Source: Marinospirillum sp.
GTDB lineage: Bacteria; Pseudomonadota; Gammaproteobacteria; Pseudomonadales; Halomonadaceae
Length of the DNA stretch: 5,011 bases
Direction: 5' to 3'
NCBI GenBank assembly: GCA_007116865.1
Contig: SKHR01000065.1
Span: forward strand, 1 to 5,011
Part shown: one piece after another, positions 1 to 5,011 of the stretch
Position numbering within the stretch: the first letter of the stretch is position 1
Layout of the letters: each line of letters begins with the position of its first letter
Notes under the pieces: generated by a model
What the model was told of the DNA's origin: nothing
Seen by the model: only the letters and a program-made list of their open reading frames with translations
The model's database searches: none
Translations under genes and position numbers: made by a program

Positions 1-232
1 CTTCAACTTCCAGTCCGGAATCATCAGCCAACGCCGGTAATCCCGTATGCTTAGAGGCATTCCGTGCTTTAAGAATCGCGTTTTCTGCAAAACTTAATCC
101 GGTTTCTTCGACATCGGGCACATCGTGATCCTGCTGACCTTCCACCTTCCACCCCAAGGGGGCCAAAAGGGCCTTGAACTCTTTCAACTTGCCTTCATTG
201 CTGCTGGCAAGAATTAAATGGGTCAGACTCAT
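1..232 (-). CDS. rdgB: RdgB/HAM1-family non-canonical purine NTP pyrophosphatase (XTP/dITP diphosphatase), 5' part only
   Basis: The enzyme hydrolyses dITP/ITP and XTP/dXTP to the monophosphate plus pyrophosphate in the cytoplasm, keeping deaminated purines out of DNA and RNA. I translated 77 codons from the ATG at 232-230; the rest lies beyond the left edge, where about 120 more residues would be expected from a family length near 200. Visible family motifs are the N-terminal nucleotide-binding stretch LASSNEGKLKEF (residues 8-19), EETGLSFAENAILKAR (42-57), and LADDSGLEV (68-76), whose paired aspartates D70/D71 correspond to the metal-binding and catalytic Asp region of E. coli RdgB. The start is supported by a good Shine-Dalgarno, AGGAG, just upstream, which overlaps the stop region of the preceding gene, and by alignment with the remembered E. 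coli N-terminus. It is the last visible gene of the metX operon, 11 bp after the DUF4426 gene. Identification is secure; the missing C-terminus cannot be judged. Confidence 0.95.
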   Translation of the reverse strand, partial: MSLTHLILASSNEGKLKEFKALLAPLGWKVEGQQDHDVPDVEETGLSFAENAILKARNASKHTGLPALADDSGLEVE

Positions 233-243
233 ATTCCAACTCC

Positions 244-711
244 TCAGTCCATGTACAAGCGGCGAATAAAGTGCAGCTCATGCGCAGGCGCTCCACGCTC
301 ATAACTGACCCGCAGGTTGAATCTCATCGGGTCATCATGGGCAAAGCGGAAGGTCGCCAAGCTGGAGTAACCGGCCTGCTGACCGACCTGCACTTCACGA
401 AAGCTGAGTCCTCGGGTTTGTCCAGCCAGATTGCCAACCTGACCAGAGACTCTTGCAACCACAGGCTCCTGCTCCCCTGACGCCAGTGTTTTCAGCACGG
501 TGATCCTGATCAACCCCTGCCCCTGACTTCTGACCACACCATAGGCCTGAGCAATTTGAGGATCAAGAAAGCGGGTCGGCAACACATCATAATAGATGGT
601 GTAGTCACCAACCTGCTCACTGTTGCGCTGCTGAGCCTGCACCGAAAAAGCCAGACTCAAGCACAACAATAGCGGAAAAAGCGTCCAAGTTTTATAGCGC
701 GGGATCAACAT
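244..711 (-). CDS. DUF4426-family secreted protein of unknown function
   Basis: A 155-residue protein with a clear Sec signal peptide: a basic start (MLIPRYK), a hydrophobic core at about residues 11-22, and a probable signal peptidase I site after VQA at 24-26, leaving a mature protein of about 129 residues that begins QQRN. Cys17 lies inside the hydrophobic core and is preceded by Leu, so it is not a convincing lipobox, and I infer a soluble periplasmic protein. The mature part has the alternating polar/hydrophobic pattern of a beta-rich domain (YTIYYDVLPTRFL at 37-49, GLIRITVLK at 66-74, MRFNLRVSYE at 129-138). The DUF4426 assignment rests on the YxIxYxVLPTxFLxP..AxAYG pattern and on its place between metW and rdgB, where Pseudomonas carries the same small gene. 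No catalytic motif is visible and its function is unknown. The ATG lies 9 bp after the metW stop and has only a weak upstream purine run (AGAGAAAG), so its translation may depend on metW. Confidence 0.85.
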   Translation of the reverse strand: MLIPRYKTWTLFPLLLCLSLAFSVQAQQRNSEQVGDYTIYYDVLPTRFLDPQIAQAYGVVRSQGQGLIRITVLKTLASGEQEPVVARVSGQVGNLAGQTRGLSFREVQVGQQAGYSSLATFRFAHDDPMRFNLRVSYERGAPAHELHFIRRLYMD

Positions 712-720
712 AATCTTTCT

Positions 721-1311
721 CTAACGGCTAATCTTGTAAATCGCGACCTCGCCAAAGAGGTTTGGCCACAAACGGGCGGTCAAATGCCCTTTATAAGCAA
801 AATCACCGACCGCACGGTCGAGTATTTTGATCCCCTTTTTGGCACACAGGGCTTCAAAGTCTTTAAAGGTGATCAAGTGGATGTTAGGGGTGTCATACCA
901 CTGATAAGGCAGGGTTTTAGACACCGGCATCCGACCTTGCAACATCAACGGCAAACGGTTGCGCCAGTGGGCGAAATTGGGGAAGGTCACGATGGCTTCC
1001 CGAGCCACTCTAAGCATCTCATCCAGGGCAAGATCCTGACGCCTTAACACCTGCAAAGCCTGAGTCATGATCACCAGGTCGTAACTGGCATCTGGAAAGT
1101 TCTGTAACCCATCATCCAGGTCCTGCTCCAGCACATCCACGCCGCGGGCAATACAGGCCGTGATTTTATCTGGATCAATTTCCAACCCATAACCTCGAAC
1201 CTGTTTACTGGCTTCCAGGTGGGATAACAGCTCACCCTCACCACAGGCCAAATCCAGTACCCGAGAGCCGGGCGGCACCCAGTCGGCGATGATTTCCAGG
1301 TCAGGTCTCAT
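721..1311 (-). CDS. metW: MetW, class I SAM-methyltransferase-fold protein of methionine biosynthesis
   Basis: MetW is the small methyltransferase-like protein encoded next to MetX in many proteobacteria. It is needed with MetX for methionine synthesis in several species and is thought to act as a partner or activator of MetX, not as a proven methyltransferase. The 196 residues match the usual length of about 195-200. Motif I, the SAM-binding glycine loop, is RVLDLACGEGELL at 17-29, followed by the acidic residue of motif II in YGLEID (41-46, E44). An aspartate-rich stretch, EQDLDDGL (62-69), follows. The MetW signatures ALQVLRRQDLALDEMLRVAR (85-104), IVTFPNFAHWRNRLP (107-121) and LPYQWYDTPNIHLITFKDFE (134-153) are all present, as is the C-terminal LWPNLFGEVAIYKIS. 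The loop reads LACGEG where I recall LGCG in Pseudomonas MetW; the core glycines remain. The start codon overlaps the metX stop (ATGA) and is preceded by a strong Shine-Dalgarno. Confidence 0.95.
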   Translation of the reverse strand: MRPDLEIIADWVPPGSRVLDLACGEGELLSHLEASKQVRGYGLEIDPDKITACIARGVDVLEQDLDDGLQNFPDASYDLVIMTQALQVLRRQDLALDEMLRVAREAIVTFPNFAHWRNRLPLMLQGRMPVSKTLPYQWYDTPNIHLITFKDFEALCAKKGIKILDRAVGDFAYKGHLTARLWPNLFGEVAIYKISR

Positions 1312-1329
1312 AAGCGGACCTCCTCTGCC
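1308..1329 (-). promoter_or_regulatory. metX-metW ATGA overlap with near-consensus Shine-Dalgarno for metW
   Basis: The metW ATG (1311-1309) shares bases with the metX TGA stop (1310-1308), forming ATGA. Six bases before the ATG, the minus strand reads AGAGGAGGT (1326-1318), which can pair almost completely with the 16S rRNA 3' end. It lies inside the last metX codons (EEV of the C-terminus EEVRL). This arrangement decides the metW start and is typical of translational coupling, where ribosomes ending metX re-enter at metW. It is the strongest ribosome binding site seen in the window. Confidence 0.8.
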
Positions 1330-2474
1330 ACTCGCTGCATATAGGCTGAAAAAACAGCCTGGTAACGCGCATCCGGAATCAAAAACGCATCATGCCCATG
1401 GGGCGAGTCAATACAGGCATAACTGACCCGCTTATCCGCCGCAGTCAAAGCATTGACCAGCTCCTCTGAACGACGCGGCGAGAAACGCCAGTCGGTGGTA
1501 AAGCTGATCACTAAAAAACGACACTGGGCCGCTGCCACCGCCTGACTGAGATCACCGTCAAAATGCGCGGCCGGGTCAAAGTAATCCAAAGCTTTGGTCA
1601 TCAACAAATAGGTATTGGCATCAAACTGCTCAGAAAAGGTGTCCCCCTGATAACGCAGATAGGACTCCACCTCAAACTCGACCCCAAACCCGTAGTTGAG
1701 CTTGTCAGAACGCAGATCACGGCCAAACTTTTGTCCCATCGAGTGTTCGGACAAATAGGTGATGTGCCCTACCATCCGTGCCAGGCGCAAACCATGGCGC
1801 GGAATCACACCTTCTTGATAGTAACGCCCCTCATGAAATGCCGGATCAGACATGATGGCCTGGCGTGCCACTTCATTGAAGGCGATATTCTGTGCCGATA
1901 GTTTGGGCGTACTGGCAATCACCAGCGCATGACCAAGCCGCTCAGGGTAACGCAACGACCACTCCAGCACCTGCATGCCACCTAAACTGCCGCCAATCAC
2001 GGCCGCCCAACGCTGAATGCCCAGCCGATCAGCGAGCACCGCCTGAGAATCCACCCAATCGGTGACCGTCAAAACAGGAAAATCCGGGCCATAGGGTTCG
2101 CCGGTTTTAGGGTTGATCGATGCCGGGCCGGTTGATCCGTGGCAGCCACCTAAATTATTCAGGGAAACCACAAAAAATTCATTGGTATCTATTGGCTTGC
2201 CCGGCCCGATATAGGCATCCCACCAGCCTGGCTTGCGATCCGTTTCTGCATGATAACCCGCCGCGTGATGATTGCCCGACAGGGCATGACAAATCAGCAC
2301 TGCATTGCTGGCATTAGCATTGAGCTGACCATAGGTCTCCACCACCAGCGACCAGTGTTGCAAACACTGCCCACCGACCAACTGGAGTGGTGTATCAAAG
2401 TCGAGTGTTTGAGGCGTTACCAGGCCGACCGAATCCGCGGGGAAAAGCCCGGTTGTTGCCGGAGTTGCGTTCAT
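1308..2474 (-). CDS. metX: MetX, homoserine O-acyltransferase (probably O-succinyltransferase)
   Basis: An alpha/beta-hydrolase-fold enzyme that transfers an acyl group from acyl-CoA to the hydroxyl of L-homoserine, the first committed step of methionine synthesis, in the cytoplasm. The product has 388 residues, slightly above the typical 375-385 because of about 6-9 extra N-terminal residues before FPADSVGLV. The nucleophile elbow is GGSLGGMQ at 161-168 with Ser163. The other triad residues are Asp328 in SFTTDWRFSP (324-333) and His361 in SPHGHDAFL (357-365). The oxyanion-side motif ICHALSGNHHAAG (61-73) and SLNNLGGCHGSTGP (104-117) are also family hallmarks. TDWRF around the catalytic Asp is typical of the proteobacterial MetX group shown to prefer succinyl-CoA, whereas acetyl-using MetX usually has SDxLxP there, so I infer succinyl specificity. 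The ATG is the only plausible start in this frame; an AAGGA lies 13 nt upstream, a rather long spacing. It is first in the operon with metW, DUF4426 and rdgB, and divergent from guaB. Confidence 0.96.
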   Translation of the reverse strand: MNATPATTGLFPADSVGLVTPQTLDFDTPLQLVGGQCLQHWSLVVETYGQLNANASNAVLICHALSGNHHAAGYHAETDRKPGWWDAYIGPGKPIDTNEFFVVSLNNLGGCHGSTGPASINPKTGEPYGPDFPVLTVTDWVDSQAVLADRLGIQRWAAVIGGSLGGMQVLEWSLRYPERLGHALVIASTPKLSAQNIAFNEVARQAIMSDPAFHEGRYYQEGVIPRHGLRLARMVGHITYLSEHSMGQKFGRDLRSDKLNYGFGVEFEVESYLRYQGDTFSEQFDANTYLLMTKALDYFDPAAHFDGDLSQAVAAAQCRFLVISFTTDWRFSPRRSEELVNALTAADKRVSYACIDSPHGHDAFLIPDARYQAVFSAYMQRVAEEVRL

Positions 2475-2541
2475 GGCAAAGCTGTTGTCCTTAATAAATA
2501 AGAAATAAAACTGGCTACTAATCTAACACAACCAAATCAAC

Positions 2542-2564
2542 TTGGGGCATTCGGTTTACCCCAA
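2542..2564. repeat. Inverted repeat TTGGGG-N11-CCCCAA overlapping the guaB -35 region
   Basis: TTGGGG (2542-2547) and its exact reverse complement CCCCAA (2559-2564) are separated by 11 bases. The repeat spans the predicted guaB -35 hexamer (2555-2560), and its centre is about 75 bp upstream of the guaB start codon. Its size and position would suit a dimeric regulator, but 6-bp arms can arise by chance and no known factor's consensus is matched. Because it lies upstream of the predicted transcription start, it is unlikely to act as an RNA hairpin of guaB mRNA. Confidence 0.35.
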
Positions 2565-2583
2565 CCCGGCGGTCAGCTAAAAT
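2555..2583 (+). promoter_or_regulatory. Predicted sigma-70 promoter of guaBA
   Basis: A -35-like TTTACC (2555-2560, 4 of 6 matches to TTGACA) and a -10-like TAAAAT (2578-2583, 5 of 6 to TATAAT) are separated by the optimal 17 bp. Transcription would start near 2590, giving a leader of about 40 nt that ends in a modest Shine-Dalgarno (GCAGG, 2618-2622) six bases before the guaB ATG. It is the best-scoring pair by eye in the intergenic region and is oriented correctly. Not experimentally supported. Confidence 0.55.
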
Positions 2584-2628
2584 AGGGGATTAACTTTTCT
2601 TACCCTCTTTCCATAACGCAGGTCATCT

Positions 2629-4098
2629 ATGCTACGTATCGTTGAAGAAGCCCTCACCTTCGATGATGTTCTCTTGGTACCCGGTTACTCAGAAATCCTG
2701 CCAAAAGACGTCTCCCTGAAAACCCGCCTGACTCGCCGCATTGAACTCAACATGCCGCTGCTTTCTGCGGCCATGGATACCGTCACTGAAGCCCGCCTGG
2801 CAATCGCCATCGCCCAGGAAGGCGGGATCGGCATCATCCACAAGAACATGACCATCGCCCAGCAAGCCGCTGAGGTGCGTAAGGTTAAAAAACACGAAAG
2901 CGTTGTGGTCAAAGATCCGGTTTCTGTTGCACCCAGCACCAAAATTCATGAGCTGCTGGAAATGGCAAAAGACTATGGCTTTTCTGGCTTTCCGGTTGTG
3001 GATCAAGGGCGCCTGGTCGGCATCGTCACCGGACGCGACCTGCGGGTCAAACCTCATGCTGGCGACACCGTTGCAGCCATCATGACACCGGAAGAAAAGC
3101 TGGTCACCGCACTGGAAAACACCCCGCTGGAAGCCATCAAGGCACGTCTTTATGAACACCGCATCGAAAAAATGCTGCTGGTTGATGAAGACTTCCATCT
3201 GCGCGGCCTGGTGACCTTCCGCGACATAGAAAAAGCCAAAACCTACCCACTTGCCGCCAAAGACAGTGATGGCAGCCTGCGTGTTGGTGCCGCTGTGGGC
3301 ACGGGCGCGGAAACCCCTGAGCGAGTCAAGGCACTGGTTGAGGCCGGTGTCGATGTCGTTGTCGTTGATACCGCACACGGCCATTCTAAAGGTGTGATTG
3401 ATCGGGTTCGCTGGGTCAAAGAGAACTTCCCCGATATCGATGTGATCGGCGGCAACATTGCCACTGCTGAAGCCGCTGTTGCCCTGGCCGAGGCTGGTGC
3501 TGATGCCGTCAAGGTGGGTATCGGCCCAGGCTCCATCTGTACCACGCGGATCGTCGCCGGTGTGGGTGTTCCTCAAATCAGCGCTATCTCCAATGTCGCT
3601 GACGCCCTCAAACCCTATGGCATTCCCTTGATTGCAGATGGCGGCATCCGTTTTTCCGGCGATCTTGCCAAGGCACTGGTCGCAGGTGCGCACTGCGTCA
3701 TGGTCGGCGGCCTTCTGGCTGGCACCGAAGAAGCACCCGGTGAGGTTGAGCTGTATCAGGGCCGAACCTATAAAGCCTATCGTGGCATGGGCTCTTTAGG
3801 TGCCATGGGGCAGTCTCAAGGGTCATCTGACCGCTATTTCCAAGACAAGGATGCGGGCGTTGAAAAGCTTGTCCCAGAAGGGATTGAAGGGCGGGTGCCT
3901 TATAAAGGCTCCATGTCTGCGATTGTCCATCAACTGATGGGGGGCTTGCGCGCCTCCATGGGCTATACCGGCAGCCAGGATATCGAAACCCTGCGCAGCA
4001 AACCCAGCTTTGTGCGCATTTCGAATGCGGGCATGCAGGAATCTCATGTGCATGACGTTCAAATCACCAAAGAAGCACCTAACTACCGCGTCAGCTAA
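2629..4098 (+). CDS. guaB: GuaB, inosine-5'-monophosphate dehydrogenase
   Basis: Catalyses the NAD-dependent oxidation of IMP to XMP, the rate-limiting step of guanine nucleotide synthesis, as a cytoplasmic tetramer/octamer. The 489 residues match the bacterial norm (E. coli 488). The TIM-barrel domain is split by a Bateman module of two CBS domains, at about residues 95-145 (VKDPVSVAPSTKIHELL...GIVTGRDLR) and 150-203 (IMTPEEKLVTAL...GLVTFRDI). The catalytic loop is GIGPGSICTTR (297-307) with nucleophile Cys304. Asp247 in VVVVDTAHGHS is the expected NAD contact, and Asp337 in ADGGIRFSGD binds the IMP ribose. YRGMGSLGAMG (384-394) binds phosphate. The mobile flap holds the Arg402-Tyr403 dyad (SSDRYFQ) and EGIEGRVPYKG (417-427). 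The C-terminus QESHVHDVQITKEAPNYR is typical. The ATG matches the E. coli start (MLRI). It heads the guaBA operon with guaA 11 bp downstream. CBS domains in this family commonly bind purine nucleotides for allosteric control; that is known of the family, not shown here. Confidence 0.98.
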   Translation: MLRIVEEALTFDDVLLVPGYSEILPKDVSLKTRLTRRIELNMPLLSAAMDTVTEARLAIAIAQEGGIGIIHKNMTIAQQAAEVRKVKKHESVVVKDPVSVAPSTKIHELLEMAKDYGFSGFPVVDQGRLVGIVTGRDLRVKPHAGDTVAAIMTPEEKLVTALENTPLEAIKARLYEHRIEKMLLVDEDFHLRGLVTFRDIEKAKTYPLAAKDSDGSLRVGAAVGTGAETPERVKALVEAGVDVVVVDTAHGHSKGVIDRVRWVKENFPDIDVIGGNIATAEAAVALAEAGADAVKVGIGPGSICTTRIVAGVGVPQISAISNVADALKPYGIPLIADGGIRFSGDLAKALVAGAHCVMVGGLLAGTEEAPGEVELYQGRTYKAYRGMGSLGAMGQSQGSSDRYFQDKDAGVEKLVPEGIEGRVPYKGSMSAIVHQLMGGLRASMGYTGSQDIETLRSKPSFVRISNAGMQESHVHDVQITKEAPNYRVS

Positions 4099-4109
4099 GC
4101 GAGCCCAGC

Positions 4110-5011
4110 ATGCAAGATATTCACGCGCATAAAATTCTGATTCTGGACTTCGGTTCACAGTACACCCAGCTGATCGCCCGCCGCGTGCGGGAGCTGGGCG
4201 TCTATTGCGAGATCTACCCCTATGACATGAGCGAAGTGCAGATCCGTGACTTTGCGCCTAAAGGGATTATTCTCGCAGGTGGCCCCGAGTCAGTGACCGA
4301 AGCTGGTTCACCGCGTGCTCCGCAGGTGGTTTTTGAGCTGGGCCTGCCTGTGCTGGGTATCTGCTACGGCATGCAAACCATGGCGCAACAGCTCGGCGGC
4401 CAGGTAGAAGGCTCCAATGTACGCGAATTTGGTTACGCACAAGTGCAACTTGAAGCCGAATCCGCCTTCTTCCACGACATTCGTGATCATGTGAATGCAC
4501 AAGGCCAGGGCCTGCTGGATGTCTGGATGAGCCATGGAGACAAGGTGATCACCCTGCCGGAAGGCTTCCAGATTACCGCTTCAACCCCCAGCTGTGCGAT
4601 TGCGGCCATGAGCTGTGAAGCCAAGCACTTTTACGGCGTGCAGTTCCATCCAGAAGTGACCCACACCCTGCAAGGTCAGCGCATGCTAGAGCGCTTCTTG
4701 CGCGAGATCTGTGCCTGTGACGCCCTCTGGACACCCGCGCAGATCATCGAAGATATGGTGCAGCGTGTCCGCGAGCAGGTGGGTGATCGCAAGGTACTGC
4801 TCGGCCTGTCCGGCGGCGTGGATTCTTCTGTGGTTGCCGCCTTGTTGCATAAAGCGATTGGCGATCAGCTCACCTGCGTTTTTGTTGATAACGGCCTGCT
4901 GCGCAAGAATGAAGGCGAGCAGGTGATGGAAATGTTTGCCCGCAACATGGGGGTTCGCGTTATCCGCGCCGATACCGAGGCGTTGTTTTTAGAGCGCCTG
5001 GAAGGAGTCGA
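4110..5011 (+). CDS. guaA: GuaA, glutamine-hydrolysing GMP synthase, 5' part only
   Basis: Converts XMP, glutamine and ATP to GMP, finishing the pathway begun by GuaB, in the cytoplasm. I translated 300 codons from the ATG at 4110 before the right edge; the family is about 515-525 residues long, so about 220 are missing. The N-terminal class I glutamine amidotransferase domain (about 7-200) begins HKILILDFGSQYTQLIARRV and has the oxyanion motif AGGPES (56-61), the nucleophile Cys85 in GICYGMQ, and His180/Glu182 in GVQFHPEVTH, a complete triad. The ATP-pyrophosphatase domain starts near 205 with the PP-loop LGLSGGVDSS (231-240), followed by CVFVDNGLLRKNE (256-268). The missing part would hold the XMP site and the dimerisation domain. 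The start is fixed by alignment to E. coli GuaA (MTENIHKHRILILDFG). Only a weak purine-rich sequence (AAGCGAG) precedes it, so translation is probably coupled to guaB. No defect is seen in the visible part. Confidence 0.97.
   Translation, partial: MQDIHAHKILILDFGSQYTQLIARRVRELGVYCEIYPYDMSEVQIRDFAPKGIILAGGPESVTEAGSPRAPQVVFELGLPVLGICYGMQTMAQQLGGQVEGSNVREFGYAQVQLEAESAFFHDIRDHVNAQGQGLLDVWMSHGDKVITLPEGFQITASTPSCAIAAMSCEAKHFYGVQFHPEVTHTLQGQRMLERFLREICACDALWTPAQIIEDMVQRVREQVGDRKVLLGLSGGVDSSVVAALLHKAIGDQLTCVFVDNGLLRKNEGEQVMEMFARNMGVRVIRADTEALFLERLEGV

Larger units (their letters stand above)
2475..2628. promoter_or_regulatory. Divergent intergenic region between metX and guaB
   Basis: This 154-bp stretch is the only sizeable non-coding DNA in the window and must hold the promoters of both gene groups. 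The metX-proximal part (about 2489-2512) is very AT-rich. The guaB-proximal half holds a good sigma-70 promoter and an inverted repeat, described separately. For metX I find no convincing -35/-10 pair: the best on the minus strand is TTGGTT with TTTTAT at 19 bp, which is poorly spaced. No MetJ box (AGACGTCT repeats), no PurR-type palindrome (ACGCAAACGTTTGCGT) and no recognisable SAM riboswitch is seen. There is no room for a long leader on either side. Confidence 0.7.

Noticed and set aside
150..172. G/C-run palindromic patch (CCCCAAGGGGG followed by GGCC repeats) resembling a small hairpin
   Set aside because: It lies inside rdgB codons for ALLAPLGW, has no following U-run in either direction, and is well explained by the coding sequence.
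271..480. Plus-strand open frame of 69 codons opposite the DUF4426 gene
   Set aside because: The minus-strand gene has a signal peptide, family pattern and operon context; this frame has none of these.
1563..1901. Plus-strand open frame of 112 codons opposite metX
   Set aside because: It covers conserved metX regions and has no recognisable domain, so it is a shadow.
2475..2628. Possible SAM riboswitch or MetJ operator upstream of metX
   Set aside because: The AT-rich leader is too short, has no recognisable conserved pairing pattern, and contains no tandem AGACGTCT-like boxes.
3243..3545. Antisense open frame of 100 codons in guaB, rich in Ala, Ser, Thr and Pro
   Set aside because: Low-complexity composition and full overlap with conserved guaB coding sequence mark it as a shadow frame.
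2689..3693. Long open frame (334 codons) antisense to guaB
   Set aside because: It lies entirely opposite the securely identified guaB gene. Its translation is rich in Asp, Gly, Phe, Asn and His with no family resemblance, as expected from reading the complement of a codon-biased gene. It has no separate promoter or convincing ribosome binding site.
4099..4109. Possible terminator or extra promoter between guaB and guaA
   Set aside because: Only 11 bases are available, with no stem-loop or promoter element; the two genes appear to be co-transcribed.
3823..4158. Antisense open frame spanning the guaB-guaA junction
   Set aside because: It overlaps the conserved ends of both genes, matches no family I recognise, and the junction is an ordinary 11-bp operon gap.

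Overview
The window looks like chromosomal housekeeping DNA from a gammaproteobacterium. This is inferred from close resemblance to remembered Escherichia coli and Pseudomonas proteins: the GuaB N-terminus reads MLRI..EALTFDDVLLVP, the GuaA N-terminus matches almost residue by residue, and MetX carries the TTDWRFSP motif of the proteobacterial MetX group. The gene order metX-metW-DUF4426-rdgB is one I recognise from Pseudomonas and its relatives. Base composition is moderate and looks even throughout. I see no mobile element, tRNA, rRNA, CRISPR array or sign of recent transfer. The genus cannot be fixed from this window.

Layout: two divergent gene groups share one 154-bp intergenic region (2475-2628). 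On the minus strand, reading leftward from 2474, come metX (homoserine O-acyltransferase), metW (methyltransferase-fold partner of MetX), a small secreted DUF4426 protein of unknown function, and rdgB (non-canonical purine NTP pyrophosphatase, cut by the left edge). These four are packed with a 4-bp overlap, a 9-bp gap and an 11-bp gap, so they look like a single operon. On the plus strand, guaB (IMP dehydrogenase, complete) is followed 11 bp later by guaA (GMP synthase, cut by the right edge). Coding density is very high, and the shared intergenic region is the only stretch over 100 bp without a gene.

How the genes work together: guaB and guaA are the two consecutive steps from IMP to XMP to GMP. 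MetX commits homoserine to methionine by O-acylation, and MetW is its usual neighbour and helper. RdgB clears ITP/dITP and XTP/dXTP from the nucleotide pool. These are deaminated purine nucleotides related to the IMP and XMP handled by GuaB and GuaA, but rdgB sits in the opposite operon and the link is probably incidental. The DUF4426 protein is the only product without an assigned role.

I did not find an undescribed system. The points most worth a second look are the conserved secreted protein of unknown function inside the methionine operon, an inverted repeat overlapping the predicted guaB -35 element, and a near-perfect Shine-Dalgarno for metW embedded in the end of metX.
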